DNA from: CBDCFV01 sp965216425
Lineage (GTDB): Bacteria > Chloroflexota > Dehalococcoidia > Lucifugimonadales > UBA3495
Length of the DNA: 64,000 nucleotides
Direction: 5' to 3'
NCBI GenBank assembly: GCA_965216425.1
Contig: CBDCFV010000006.1
Coordinates: 248,001-312,000 of the forward strand
The translations under genes were made by a program, and so were the position numbers. Under the pieces are notes generated by a model. That model searched no databases, was not told the DNA's origin, and saw nothing but the letters and a program-made list of their open reading frames with translations. Shown piece after piece: positions 37,956 through 47,683 of the stretch (the first letter of the stretch is position 1; the number at the start of each line of letters is the position of its first letter).

Positions 37956-39572
37956 CCGTCAAAATCTCTATACCTACAGCTTTAGATCCAATTCAACTTT
38001 ACCTGTCACCCGGGCAGACGATGTTCATACTTGGAGCCAACGGTACGGGCAAGTCGAACCTTATGCACCGCCTGTATGGGAATAATATCGGAAAAGCACG
38101 CTGGATATCTGCCCATCGACAAACTTGGTTCTCAACCAGTATGCCGGAGCTTTCCTCCAGAAGCAGATGGGACACGGAACGGAATCTCCAGCGAAATGAT
38201 ACACAGCCACAGGCGCGGTGGATGGACTACGCTGGTAGTTCTCGCCCGAATATCGCCATGTATGACCTAATCCAAAAACAGAACTTGCAGGACAGGGAGA
38301 TAGCGACCGCAGTGAGGAGAGGTGATCCTGTTGCAGCAGAAAAACTCGCCAGAAAGAACGAGTATCCTTATAGATGCTCTGAATGAACTGCTCACATTCG
38401 CAAATTTACCCATTTCCATCTCCTTGGGCGACAACGAAGAAGTTTTAGCCAAGAGGGGCAATAGCGACCCATACAGCATCGCTGAAGCTTCAGATGGTGA
38501 ACGCAATGTGATCCTGATTGCTGCAGAGGTCCTCACAGTTTCCCCAGGTACATTGATTTTGATCGACGAGCCAGAACGCCATTTGCACCGGTCTATTGTT
38601 TCGCCTTTGCTTAATGGTCTCTTCTCCAAACGCAACGATTGCCCGTTCGCGATCTCAACTCACGACGTCACGCTTGCCTTGGGTAGTCCGAAATCAAGAA
38701 TCCTCTTGGTACGCGGATGCACATACGATGGCAAGACTGTCCGTAATTGGGACGCCGACTTGGTGAGTTCCAATAATGCAATCGACGAGGAGCTAAACAG
38801 ACAAATCTTAGGGTCACGTCGAGACGTTATATTTGTAGAAGGGGAGACGGGCAGTCTTGATGTGCCTCTCTATAGCCTGATCTTTCCAAACGTATCCATT
38901 ATTCCAAAAGGAAGCCGCAAGAATGTTGAGGACGCGGTGAAGAGTATACGTGGCTTGGAACAACTACATTGGGTGCGGGCATATGGAATAGTGGACAGCG
39001 ATGGCCAAGAAACCAACAATGATGAACAACTTTCCCATCCAGGTGTATACCCAATTGATGCTTATTCAGTCGAGTCCATTTACTACGATCTCAAGATCCA
39101 AGAGGAAGTGGCAAAGAGGCGAACCAGTATCACGGGAGAAGATGCATCTTCTCCCGTTGAGCCTGCTAGAATCGCCGCCATCAACGCCATCAAAGAATGT
39201 GTCGAGAACTTGTCCCAGCGTAGGGCGGAACACAAGCTACGTGAGGAAATATTCAAGCGACTACCGACGAGGAAGTCCTATCCATTTGACAAGCCCTTGC
39301 TGATCGATTTGGACGCTCCTGCTATCTTGCAACAAGAACGCGAATCGCTAGGAAAAGCTCTGGTGAGTAACGACCTTGAGGCGATTATCCGCCGGTATCC
39401 CGTAAGGGAAACACCTGCTTTGAGTCGTATCGCAACACACCTTGGGTTCGACAACAGGAAAGAATACGAAAAGGCTGTGCTACAACTCCTTAGAGAAGAT
39501 GAAGAAATGCTGGAATATGTCAAGGGATTGCTAGGAAACTTACCGAGAGATATTTCGGGCAAGACTAATTGA
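37952..39572 (+). pseudogene. ABC-type ATPase fused to DUF4435/TOPRIM (PARIS-like), frameshifted
   Basis: Frame one (37952-38386) has FILGANGTGKSNLMHRLYG (Walker A, about residue 30). Frame two (to 39572) has YSIAEASDGERNVILIAAEV (ABC signature), LILIDEPERHLHRSI (Walker B), FAISTHDVTLA (H-loop), then DVIFVEGETGSLDVPLYSLI and VRAYGIVDSDGQ (TOPRIM-like DUF4435). The frames must join near 38360-38372 with a one-base shift; the whole protein would be about 540 residues. AriA (ABC ATPase) and AriB (DUF4435) are the two parts of PARIS, which responds to anti-restriction proteins. A single-chain version lying between hsdS and hsdR fits that logic, but the PARIS label is inferred from domain order. 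Confidence 0.65.
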
Positions 39573-39576
39573 ACGC

Positions 39577-42500
39577 ATGACCACCCTCACCGAGGCCGAC
39601 GTTGAAGCCGCCGCCCTTGACTGGCTCGCCATCCTCGGCTGGCAGGTGGCCCACGGCCCCGACATTGCTCCGGACACTACGGGTGCAGAACGGAACAACT
39701 ACGGGCGGGTTGAGTTGGAAGGTCGACTGCGGGATGCCTTGGCCTCGCTGAACCCGTCCCTGCCCGCCGCGGCAGTGGACGATGCTTTCCGTATATTGAC
39801 CAATCCTGAGGGAGCGACTCCGGAGGCCCGCAACCGTTCCTTCCACCGGATGCTGGTCAACGGGGTCAACGTGGAGTACCGGACCGGTGACAGCGCCATC
39901 CGGGGCGAGCAGGCTCAGGTGGTGGACTTCGACAACCCGGACAACAACGACTGGCTGGCGGTCAACCAGTTCACCGTTGCCGAGAACCGGAACACCCGCC
40001 GCCCCGACATCATCCTGTTTCTTAACGGCCTGCCATTGGGCGTCATCGAGTTGAAGAACCCGGCCGACAAGGGCTCCACCATCTGGACCGCTTGGCAGCA
40101 GCTCCAGACCTACCAGGCCGAATTGCCCGCCCTGTTCTCCATGAACGAAGCACTGATGGTTTCCGACGGTCTAAACGCTCGAATCGGCGCCCTGGGTGCT
40201 GGAAGAGAGTGGTTCAAGCCTTGGCGCACCATCACGGGGGAGTCACTGGCCGAGCCTGGAATGACCGAGCTTCAGGTGATGCTGGAGGGCGTCTGCCAAC
40301 CGGAACGGTTCCTGGCCCTGCTGCGGGACTTCATCGTGTTCGAGGACGACGGCAGCGGCAAGCTGGTAAAAAAAATGGCCGGGTACCACCAGTTCCACGC
40401 CGTCTGGGTCGCCGTCGACGAGACCCTGCGGGCGGCGGAGTTGCAGTCTGAGGACCGCGGAGTGGCTGACCCAGGGAGCCGGTACGAGTCGGGACGGCAG
40501 CGTGGAGGTGAGGTTGGCGACCGGCGCATCGGAGTGGTCTGGCACACCCAGGGATCGGGTAAGAGCCTGACAATGGCTTTCTACGCCGGGGCCATCGTCC
40601 GCGAGCCAGCCATGCAGAACCCGACAATCGTGCTCCTGACCGACCGAAACGACCTGGACGATCAACTTTTCACCACATTCTCCCGCTGCCAGGACCTCTT
40701 GCGCCAGCCCCCAGTGCAGGCGGAGAGCCGGGCCGACCTGCGGGAGAAGCTGTCGGTTGCCTCCGGTGGTGTGGTATTCACCACCATCCAAAAATTCTTC
40801 CCCGAGGAGCGGGGCGACACCTACCCGACACTTTCGGAGCGGCGCAACATAGTGGTCATCGCCGACGAGGCCCACCGCAGCCAGTACGACTTCGTCGACG
40901 GCTTCGCCCGCCACATGCGCGACGCCCTACCCAACGCCTCCTTTGTTGGCTTCACCGGTACCCCGATAGAATTGGAAGACGCCAACACCCGGGCTGTCTT
41001 CGGCGATTACATCAGCGTCTACGACATCCAGCGTTCCGTGGAGGACGGGGCCACGGTGCCCATCCACTACGAGAGCCGGTTAGCGAAGCTGGTCTTGGAC
41101 CGCGAAGAGCAGCCGACCATCGATCCCGACTTCGATGAGGCCACTGAGGGCGAGGAAATCGAGCGCAAGGAGCGGCTGAAGACCAAGTGGGCCCAACTGG
41201 AGGCCATCGTTGGGGCAGAAAACCGGGTCAAGCAGATTGCCCAGGACATCGTAGACCATTTCGAGCAACGGTTAGAAGCCCTCGACGGCAAGGCGATGGT
41301 GGTCTGCATGAGCCGGCGCATCTGCGTCGACCTGTACAACGAGTTGGTGCGGCTGCGCCCCGGCTGGCACGACGCCGACGATGCTAAGGGCAGCATGAAG
41401 GTGGTGATGACCGGCTCCGCATCCGACCCGCCGGAGTGGCAACAGCACATAAGGAGCAAGCCCCGGAGGGAGGCGTTAGCCAACCGCTTCCGCGACGCCG
41501 ACGACCCCTTCCGCGTGGTGCTGGTGCGGGATATGTGGTTGACCGGATTCGATGCTCCCAGCCTGCATACCATGTACGTGGACAAGCCGATGCGAGGCCA
41601 CGGGCTGATGCAGGCCATCGCCAGGGTCAACCGGGTGTTCAGGGACAAGCCCGGCGGACTGGTGGTGGACTACCTTGGGCTGGCCAACGACCTCCGCCAG
41701 GCTTTGGTTACCTACACCGAGAGCGGCGGCACCGGGCGCACCGCCATCAACAAGGAAGAGGTGGTGGAGGTGATGCTGGAGAAGCACGAAGTCTGCTGCG
41801 CCCTTTTCTACGGCTTCGACTGGTCGAAATGGACGACGGGAACACCGGCGGAACGATTGGGATTGGTCCCGGCGGCCCAGGAGCACATCCTGGCCCAGGA
41901 AAACGGCAAAGACCGCTGTATCGCGGCAGTCAGGGAGTTGTCCCAAGCCTTCGCCCTGGCCGTGCCCCACGAGGAGACATTCCGGATACGTGACGACGTG
42001 GGATTCTTCCAGCAAGTCCGAACCGAGCTGTCCAGACCGTCTCCGTCGGAAGCACGAGCAGAGGAGGAGCTGGACTTGGCGGTGCGCCAGATCGTTTCCC
42101 GCGCGGTGGCGTCGGAAGGGGTGATGGACATCTTCGCCGCGGCCGGGCTGCAAAAGCCCGACATCTCCGTCCTGTCCGAAGAGTTCCTTGCCGAGGTACA
42201 GGGCATGCCCCGGCGCAACCTGGCGATGGAGTTGTTGCAGAAGCTTCTCAAAGGGGAGCTGGCCACCCGCCGCCGCACCAACCTGGTACAAGCCCGCTCC
42301 TTCGCCGAAATGCTGGAGCAGACCCTTCGGCGCTACCAGAACCGGGCCATCGAGGCGGCCCAGGTCATCGAGGAGCTCATCCAGTTGGCCCGGGAGATGC
42401 GCGAGGCCGACGCCAGGGGAGAAAGGTTGGGGTTAAACGATGACGAGCTGGCCTTCTACGATGCCTTGGAGACCAACGACAGCGCCGTTCAGGTCCTGGG

Positions 42501-42723
42501 AGACGAAACGCTCAGGGCCATTGCACAGGAGTTGGTCGATACCGTCCGCAACAACGTCACCATCGACTGGACCCTGCGGGAGAACGTGCGGGCCCAACTC
42601 CGCGTGCTGGTCCGGCGCATACTCCGCAAGCACGGATACCCGCCCGACAAGCAGGAGAAGGCAACCCAGACAGTATTGGAGCAGGCGGAGGTGCTTTCAG
42701 AGGGATGGGCGGTCGGCGCCTGA
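39577..42723 (+). CDS. hsdR: Type I restriction endonuclease subunit R
   Basis: This 1048-residue protein starts at ATG 39577, four bases after the upstream stop. The N-terminal nuclease (PD-(D/E)xK) is visible in NTRRPDIILFLNGLPLGVIE-LK. The motor follows with VVWHTQGSGKSLTMAFYAG (Walker A, about 322), NIVVIADEAHRSQYDFVDGF (DEAH, about 429), FVGFTGTPIE and RDMWLTGFDAPSLHTMYVD then AIARVNRVF (motif VI). The C-terminal helical part binds the methylase core. It translocates and cuts unmodified DNA away from the recognition site. It has no visible lesion. Confidence 0.92.
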   Translation: MTTLTEADVEAAALDWLAILGWQVAHGPDIAPDTTGAERNNYGRVELEGRLRDALASLNPSLPAAAVDDAFRILTNPEGATPEARNRSFHRMLVNGVNVEYRTGDSAIRGEQAQVVDFDNPDNNDWLAVNQFTVAENRNTRRPDIILFLNGLPLGVIELKNPADKGSTIWTAWQQLQTYQAELPALFSMNEALMVSDGLNARIGALGAGREWFKPWRTITGESLAEPGMTELQVMLEGVCQPERFLALLRDFIVFEDDGSGKLVKKMAGYHQFHAVWVAVDETLRAAELQSEDRGVADPGSRYESGRQRGGEVGDRRIGVVWHTQGSGKSLTMAFYAGAIVREPAMQNPTIVLLTDRNDLDDQLFTTFSRCQDLLRQPPVQAESRADLREKLSVASGGVVFTTIQKFFPEERGDTYPTLSERRNIVVIADEAHRSQYDFVDGFARHMRDALPNASFVGFTGTPIELEDANTRAVFGDYISVYDIQRSVEDGATVPIHYESRLAKLVLDREEQPTIDPDFDEATEGEEIERKERLKTKWAQLEAIVGAENRVKQIAQDIVDHFEQRLEALDGKAMVVCMSRRICVDLYNELVRLRPGWHDADDAKGSMKVVMTGSASDPPEWQQHIRSKPRREALANRFRDADDPFRVVLVRDMWLTGFDAPSLHTMYVDKPMRGHGLMQAIARVNRVFRDKPGGLVVDYLGLANDLRQALVTYTESGGTGRTAINKEEVVEVMLEKHEVCCALFYGFDWSKWTTGTPAERLGLVPAAQEHILAQENGKDRCIAAVRELSQAFALAVPHEETFRIRDDVGFFQQVRTELSRPSPSEARAEEELDLAVRQIVSRAVASEGVMDIFAAAGLQKPDISVLSEEFLAEVQGMPRRNLAMELLQKLLKGELATRRRTNLVQARSFAEMLEQTLRRYQNRAIEAAQVIEELIQLAREMREADARGERLGLNDDELAFYDALETNDSAVQVLGDETLRAIAQELVDTVRNNVTIDWTLRENVRAQLRVLVRRILRKHGYPPDKQEKATQTVLEQAEVLSEGWAVGA

Positions 42724-43125
42724 CGGTCCATGGAGAGTGTATCGTTCACTCCCCCAACTCCCGGTGGCAGTGCCCGCATAAAATCTCGGCGGTGTCACCC
42801 CCCGAACTTCGCCACATGGATTGCCTCCGTCGGCATCAGTCGCCGCCCTCGACCGGCCGGCGGAGATATGGAGTTGGTCTATGCTACAGGTGGCATCTGC
42901 GGGTCCCGGCCCTCGGCCTGGGCCGAGGCCACGTAGATGTTGACGGTGTCAATGTGTTGGATGACCACCTGTCTTGCTATGAGCTCCTGGGTGAGCGGGC
43001 AGGGCACATGCTCCGTCCCGTAGGCAGTGTGGAGGGTCCAGTTTACGGAAATCCGGACTGAACAGGCCCCTTAAATCCCTGTTAAATACCACACCAGGAA
43101 ATCAGTACAGGACTGTAAAGAGGGG
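42724..43125. other. Region after hsdR, nothing recognised
   Basis: Short frames exist on both strands but none resembles a known protein. Confidence 0.35.
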
Positions 43126-43374
43126 CTAGGTCAGCCACTTCAGCGCCCCGCCCTCTGCCTCGACCAGGGTGTAGTGGGCGACCATGCCTCCGTTTTTCCA
43201 TCGCCCCTGCTGCTGGACCACTGCTCGAGCTGCGGCGCTCACCCGGTTGGCCAGCGTCTGAGTGCTGAGAAGCGCGGGCCGTCTGGCTAGTGAAAGCGGG
43301 GATCTACAGATTGACCAATAACAGGATGTGAGCCGGCTACATCTCCCTTGGTATATATCCCACGCCTCCTTCAA
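43126..43374 (-). pseudogene. Tyrosine recombinase C-terminal remnant
   Basis: The minus strand reads TLANRVSAAARAVVQQQGRW and then KNGGMVAHYTLVEAEGGALK-WLT. GRWKN-x-MVAHYT matches the phage-integrase C-terminal block that carries the catalytic Tyr (W-K-S-x-x-M-V-x-R-Y-T), here with His before Tyr. The upstream catalytic half is missing. It may mark the end of an island that carried the restriction operon. Confidence 0.5.
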
Positions 43375-44893
43375 AATCTGTTGGGAAGGGCTGCACTCGT
43401 CCCGTTTCCATTATGCTTGCCGCGCAGTAGCTGTGGGGATGCGGTTGTTGTTCACCAGCGTTGTTCCTTCCGAGCAACTCGTACCGCAAGTACTCCAGGA
43501 ACTGCTTTTTCGCCAGCGCTTGTGCCAAGTATCTGATGCCTCGATACAGTTCCGGTTTACTCTCGAGGTATGGCCTCATTAGCTCATCCGATTCGCTCTC
43601 CCAAGCCAAAGCCATCCTGTTGTCCGCCCCCTCGACAACCGGCAGGACTGTTCGCAATATGTGCTCTTCGTCCTCTTTTCTTACCCGAGTTCGCCTCCAG
43701 CGAAAAATGATCTGCTGGAACACTTGGTCCTCGAGCATCGCTTCCCGGTCGTTGAACTTCGCAATTGCGTGGAGCAAATATCCGAACTCACTCTCCAACA
43801 TTCGAGATGTCCTGGTGAGCTCGTCCTTGGCGTTTGGGCAGTATTCCAGGTGTTCCTGCAGGGCTTGTGTTTGTTCGTCGTTCATCCCCGCCTCCTTGGC
43901 CAGTGCTCCCATCATCTCCACGGAAGCTTGTTCGAGTCCTTTGGTGATATGGGATTCCAGCCGGTCACATATATCGAGGATCTGTGATTCTTCTCTGGTG
44001 AGAGAGGACCCGACGGCAACTCGGAAGGTGAGTCGATCTTGGGCGCAGTAATCGCACCCACAGTTTCTGAGGTAATGGGAGCCCAATCCGGGGCCTTGAC
44101 GGCTGCGGTTGTAAGCCCGGCGGCGCATTTCTCGGTGGGTCTCCGCAACGAACTCGGAGGTCATTATCTTCTCTAGCAGGGGCATTACTGTCTGGGACAC
44201 CGGGCAGATTTCGGCTATCAGGAAATATGTTCCTGATTCGTCCATCATCTCCTCTTGGAACTCGGAGGTCTCGCATATCCTGCATATCCTGGAGTTCCCG
44301 CCTAACATCGTCACTGCGAAGTCATGGTTGGGGCAGGTGAATTCTTCCAGCGGTTTCTGTGCCGGCTGTACCAATGGTTCCCACGGTTGGGCACCGCCAT
44401 ACCGGTCCGATTCCAGCAACCTCCGGAGAAGAGGATCGCTGGTGTTTACTCCTTCCGACCATAGGAGTACCCAAGGTGCGGTAAGGAGGTCCGGGTCGGC
44501 GAATATCCGGGAGTCATCCTTATTGTCCTGAATGGAGCCGGCGTATAGGTGCGAGGGCTGGACGCAGTAAGGGCGATTGCAGAGATGGTTGACCTGTTTA
44601 CCTTCGGGGAACTTTCCTCTGGTCTGGATGAATGCAGCCCGGTGGGCTAGTTCTTGCTTGCCGTCGATGGTCAAAGTGCCATAACCGTCGCGGTTCAGGC
44701 TGTATTTCCACACCATGCAATATCCAGGGTACGTAAAAGGAGCGTTTACCGGGATGGGGATTCCGAAGCAGTCGGCCGACGTAATAGGGCTTTCCCTCCA
44801 GCTTCTCCGGGGTGTTGGATTCCTGGGTTGAGGGTTGGCACCGTACCATTTTGGGATAATGGCATCCCGTTCGACCTTATAGTCTCTGGGCAT
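43337..44893 (-). CDS. HNH nuclease with zinc-ribbon and helical C-terminus
   Basis: This 518-residue protein starts at ATG 44893 and its end overlaps the integrase remnant. Residues 60-125 form a His-Me-finger HNH_3-like domain: ELAHRAAFIQTRGKFPEGKQ, VNHLCNRPYCVQPSHLYAGS. A zinc-ribbon-like Cys cluster follows (FTCPNHDFAVTMLGGNSRIC-RIC), then CGCDYCAQ. The remaining ~250 residues are helical (QILDICDRLESHITKGLEQA; MLEDQVFQQIIFRWRRTRVR) and unassigned. HNH_3 domains occur in homing and phage endonucleases; the long helical extension is unusual and could be a regulatory or target-binding part. It has no partner gene on its strand. Confidence 0.65.
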   Translation of the reverse strand: MPRDYKVERDAIIPKWYGANPQPRNPTPRRSWRESPITSADCFGIPIPVNAPFTYPGYCMVWKYSLNRDGYGTLTIDGKQELAHRAAFIQTRGKFPEGKQVNHLCNRPYCVQPSHLYAGSIQDNKDDSRIFADPDLLTAPWVLLWSEGVNTSDPLLRRLLESDRYGGAQPWEPLVQPAQKPLEEFTCPNHDFAVTMLGGNSRICRICETSEFQEEMMDESGTYFLIAEICPVSQTVMPLLEKIMTSEFVAETHREMRRRAYNRSRQGPGLGSHYLRNCGCDYCAQDRLTFRVAVGSSLTREESQILDICDRLESHITKGLEQASVEMMGALAKEAGMNDEQTQALQEHLEYCPNAKDELTRTSRMLESEFGYLLHAIAKFNDREAMLEDQVFQQIIFRWRRTRVRKEDEEHILRTVLPVVEGADNRMALAWESESDELMRPYLESKPELYRGIRYLAQALAKKQFLEYLRYELLGRNNAGEQQPHPHSYCAASIMETGRVQPFPTDFEGGVGYIPREM

Positions 44894-45377
44894 GCTTCAC
44901 CTCACCGTCCGATTTCCAAGTCCTGGGTCCGGTTTGGGACGTCAGCGTGTGACCTGCTCGTGCTCGTGTTGCTCTTCCAGTTGACACTTATCTATTTTGA
45001 CCTGCTCTGTCAACTGGGCTGAACAGGAGTCGAATAGCCGGTCTCCGCCTTGAGAGGGCGGTGCTCTCGAAAGTAGGGAGAAAGTAGGAAGGGGAAGAGG
45101 GTTGGAAGCCTACCAGGAATGTGCCCGGGACTATGGCCAACAGGCCTTCCACGGCCGACATGGCCGTCGCGGGGATTGGGTGCATTCCATGGGGCACGTT
45201 AACCTCCTTGGATGCCTACTGCACGATAACCGGAGCAAACATCCGGCGGTCCGCGAAGGAATAGAGCAGGTTATGACAAGCACCAGCTGACCGTCCTCTA
45301 AGCTCTGTCGGCGAACTAATGCCTAACCCGCGTTGGCCTATACAGCCTGCTAAGTCGACCAGATATCCTAGCTGCCG
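44894..45377. other. Intergenic region, no clear gene
   Basis: Frames on both strands (for example 45102-45290 plus and 45197-44988 minus) lack ribosome sites and family similarity. The segment probably holds the promoter of the HNH gene at its left side. Confidence 0.35.
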
Positions 45378-46205
45378 CTAGCATTGGCCGTCGTCGGCAG
45401 CTTCTTCATAATCGTAGGAAGTGGAAGAAAGGGTTAGCTTGCGCGGCTTATCCGCCCGATAACGATTGTTCTTGTCCGCTAAGCGCTCTCCAATCACTTT
45501 GACTGATTCACTGGGTGTTCTCTCAGTGTAATACACCATCACTACTGCCTCGTTCGGTACCTGAACCAGATTGATCGATTGACCATGTAGGTCCGTTTCT
45601 CCCGTGCCAATGGTATTGCTTAACTCTACTATCCAGCGCCACTCGCATTCGTAGGACCAATAGGAGCTTTTCACAGACAGGAGGATCGGTAGATTGGACT
45701 CTGGTGAACCCAAGACGATAGGCCCGGTAATCAGAGGCGGGTGGTCGTTATATTTAACCTCTCGCAGGGCACCCATTGGGCCAGTCAGTTTTGCAAGTTC
45801 TGCCAAATCGTAGCCGATGACGAATCCAGAACCATCGGTAGTGTAGTGAGACCACATCAGTGGATGCAGATAATTAGTGGTGAATGAGACGATGCCAAAC
45901 CTTGTTGAAACTTGCTTCGCCAACAATTGACGGGTAAACAGACTGCCGTGTTCTTGCCTAGCACTACTTACGTCTTCCGCAGTCACGGGTGTACTTCGAT
46001 TGATGTCGGTTAGGACCCCTGCTAATAGGCGGTTCTCTTCCGATTCGTCGGGAATAACGTATAAGGTCGTAACAGCACATTCGAATGGGTCGTTGAGAGC
46101 AGCAGGTTGAGTTGCGCGGAGAGTCCCATCGCCTACTTCGGGGATGGAAGTGATCGCTCTATGGGTGGTGACGTATTTGTAAAGGATATCCACTGCGTCC
46201 CTCAT
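45378..46205 (-). CDS. DUF2971 family protein
   Basis: This 275-residue protein starts at ATG 46205. LYKYVTTHRAITSIPEVGDG and LRATQPAALNDPFECAV are the N-terminal signature (LYKY ... NDPFE); FGIVSFTTNYLHPLMWSHYT, TDGSGFVIGYDL and VKSSYWSYECEWRWI continue the DUF2971 pattern. The family is widespread in accessory DNA and appears near abortive-infection and retron loci; its biochemical role is unknown. It is 14 bp from the recombinase stop, so it lies downstream of it on the same strand only in the reverse sense (DUF2971 is transcribed first-to-left, away from the recombinase). Confidence 0.7.
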   Translation of the reverse strand: MRDAVDILYKYVTTHRAITSIPEVGDGTLRATQPAALNDPFECAVTTLYVIPDESEENRLLAGVLTDINRSTPVTAEDVSSARQEHGSLFTRQLLAKQVSTRFGIVSFTTNYLHPLMWSHYTTDGSGFVIGYDLAELAKLTGPMGALREVKYNDHPPLITGPIVLGSPESNLPILLSVKSSYWSYECEWRWIVELSNTIGTGETDLHGQSINLVQVPNEAVVMVYYTERTPSESVKVIGERLADKNNRYRADKPRKLTLSSTSYDYEEAADDGQC

Positions 46206-46219
46206 GCCCTTGGATGTGA

Positions 46220-46897
46220 CTATTGGTAGCCCGCGTACGTCCCGCCCCTGACGGCTCGCACGGTGGGGCGGCTCACCCCGAAGGTCCTAGCCGCGGCGCT
46301 GACCGACCCGCCGTTTCCCAGGAAACTCCTGACGGCCTCCACCTTCTCCGATGACAGCGCCGGAGGCCTGCCACCGGTCCTGCCCTCGGCCGCGGCGCGG
46401 TCCACGCCGGCCTTGATCCGGTCCCGGATGGTGTCCCGCTCCCACTCCGCCAGGGAAAGCAGCATGTGCAACATGAGACGGGAGGTAGGGCTGTCGTCGC
46501 CGGTGTCCAGACCCTCCGCCAAGGAGCGGATGTTGATGCCCTGACCGTGCAGCTCCTCAATGGTCTTGAGCCCCTCCGTGAGATTTCGCGCCAAGCGGTC
46601 AATCCGCGGGACCACCACCGTGTCCTCAGGGTTGAGCATCTCGCGGAGCTCCCTCCATGATGGACGTCGTATGTTCTTCCCCGACGCCACGTCGGTGAAG
46701 ATCCGGTCGTCCCTCAGCCCGTGGTCGTTGAGGATGCGGCGCTGGGTGGCCAGACCGCTCTCGCCCTCCGCTTGGGAAACTCTGATGTATCCGAAGACCG
46801 CGGGATCGATGGGAGCACCTCCGGTAGTGGCAATTAAACAGGTGTTTGATTGCCACACTCTACGGTGGAGTGTATTCGTATCTGAGCGGTGTGGCAA
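46220..46897 (-). CDS. Serine recombinase (resolvase/invertase)
   Basis: The frame is open from 46897; the true start is probably near the PIDPAVFGYIRVS segment (about 46820). VFGYIRVSQAEGESGLATQR carries the Ser nucleophile (RVS) and Arg residues; DRIFTDVASGKNIRRPSWRE, VVVPRIDRLARNLTEGLKTI and LMLHMLLSLAEWERDTIRDR complete the catalytic domain. The tail ALSSEKVEAVRSFLGNGGSV-SAAARTFGVSRPTVR is the DNA-binding helix-turn-helix. It is intact. Its C-terminus is nearly identical to the fragment at 4050-4212. Its start region lies about 75 bp from the ISAs1 end repeat. Confidence 0.85.
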   Translation of the reverse strand: MPHRSDTNTLHRRVWQSNTCLIATTGGAPIDPAVFGYIRVSQAEGESGLATQRRILNDHGLRDDRIFTDVASGKNIRRPSWRELREMLNPEDTVVVPRIDRLARNLTEGLKTIEELHGQGINIRSLAEGLDTGDDSPTSRLMLHMLLSLAEWERDTIRDRIKAGVDRAAAEGRTGGRPPALSSEKVEAVRSFLGNGGSVSAAARTFGVSRPTVRAVRGGTYAGYQ

Positions 46898-46971
46898 ACA
46901 ACCCTGGAGACAATGTCCGGATGGAGAAAATGGTGCCGAGGGGTTTGATTACCAGTGGCCCCCTTGACTCG

Positions 46972-47437
46972 CTGACAGGGGTATGTATAGGGTTTCATGT
47001 AGGGGCATGGCGGGTGATCTCCAAGTCGGGTTTGGGTTCAGGCCAAGGTTCGGGCAGCAGCCATACCCGGCTCCAGAACCGGCCCTGGTGCAGCAACCGC
47101 CTCAGCCAGGCGATGCCGTACCGGATTACGCTGACGGTCCGTACCGGCCTGCCCCAGGGGTCGCGGCGCCTGGGAGCCGGCGTCTTGGGTGGCGTGCGCA
47201 AGCTGCCTATCGAGAACCGGGTTCATTGGGTACGGGATGTCACCTTTGACGAAGACCGCTCTCAGATAAGAACTGCCTCCGCCCCCCAAGTGATGGCAGC
47301 GTTACGCAACCTGACACCCACTCTGGTGCGGTGGGCAGGTCACAGCAACGTAGCCGCTGCCCTGCGCCGTCACGCTGCTCACCTCTCCGAAGCCTTGGCC
47401 CTGCTGGGTATTGCATGTAACCCCGGAAAATGAAAAG
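46972..47437 (+). pseudogene. ISAs1-family transposase remnant with end repeat
   Basis: CTGACAGGGGTATGTA at 46972-46987 is the same 16-mer that bounds the MITE at 4213-4407. From about 47200 the plus strand reads KLPIENRVHWVRDVTFDEDR, SQIRTASAPQVMAALRNLTP and ALRRHAAHLSEALALLGIA, the C-terminal block of ISAs1 (H-repeat) transposases. The rest of the transposase is missing, replaced by 200 bp of unrelated sequence. GCATGTAACCCCGG at about 47414 is an imperfect inverse match to the end repeat. Confidence 0.7.
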
Positions 47438-47683
47438 GCGCTGTATTCCCAGAGTCCGGTTTTGAAACTCCGGTGATGATAACCGCGCTCTGGAGAAGCG
47501 ATTCCGTCGCTGGTTCTACGGCCCATCGTTCCCCATTTTTCTTCTCTTCCTTTTTGTTTACCTATTCCTGTCTCACGTTGCGATTGTCCTGATTATTAGC
47601 GTGAATATTTGACGAACTGAATTAGCATATCGTAGAGTTTGCGATGACTCAGTCTATAATTCGGACTGAAAGGAAGGCGGGCT
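47438..47683. other. Intergenic and promoter region
   Basis: Mostly non-coding. TATAAT at 47656-47661 lies 23 bp before the amidohydrolase ATG, close for a -10, and TTGCGATGAC near 47638 is a weak upstream element. GAAAGGAAGG at 47669-47678 is the ribosome site. Confidence 0.4.

Noticed and set aside
45102..45290. 62-codon plus-strand frame
   Set aside because: No ribosome site, no homology, and an equally long frame on the other strand.
47144..47166. GCCTGCCCCAGGGG as a seventh 24-nt palindrome
   Set aside because: The stem lacks the CCCCGT/ACGGGG arms and there is no sign of an insertion.
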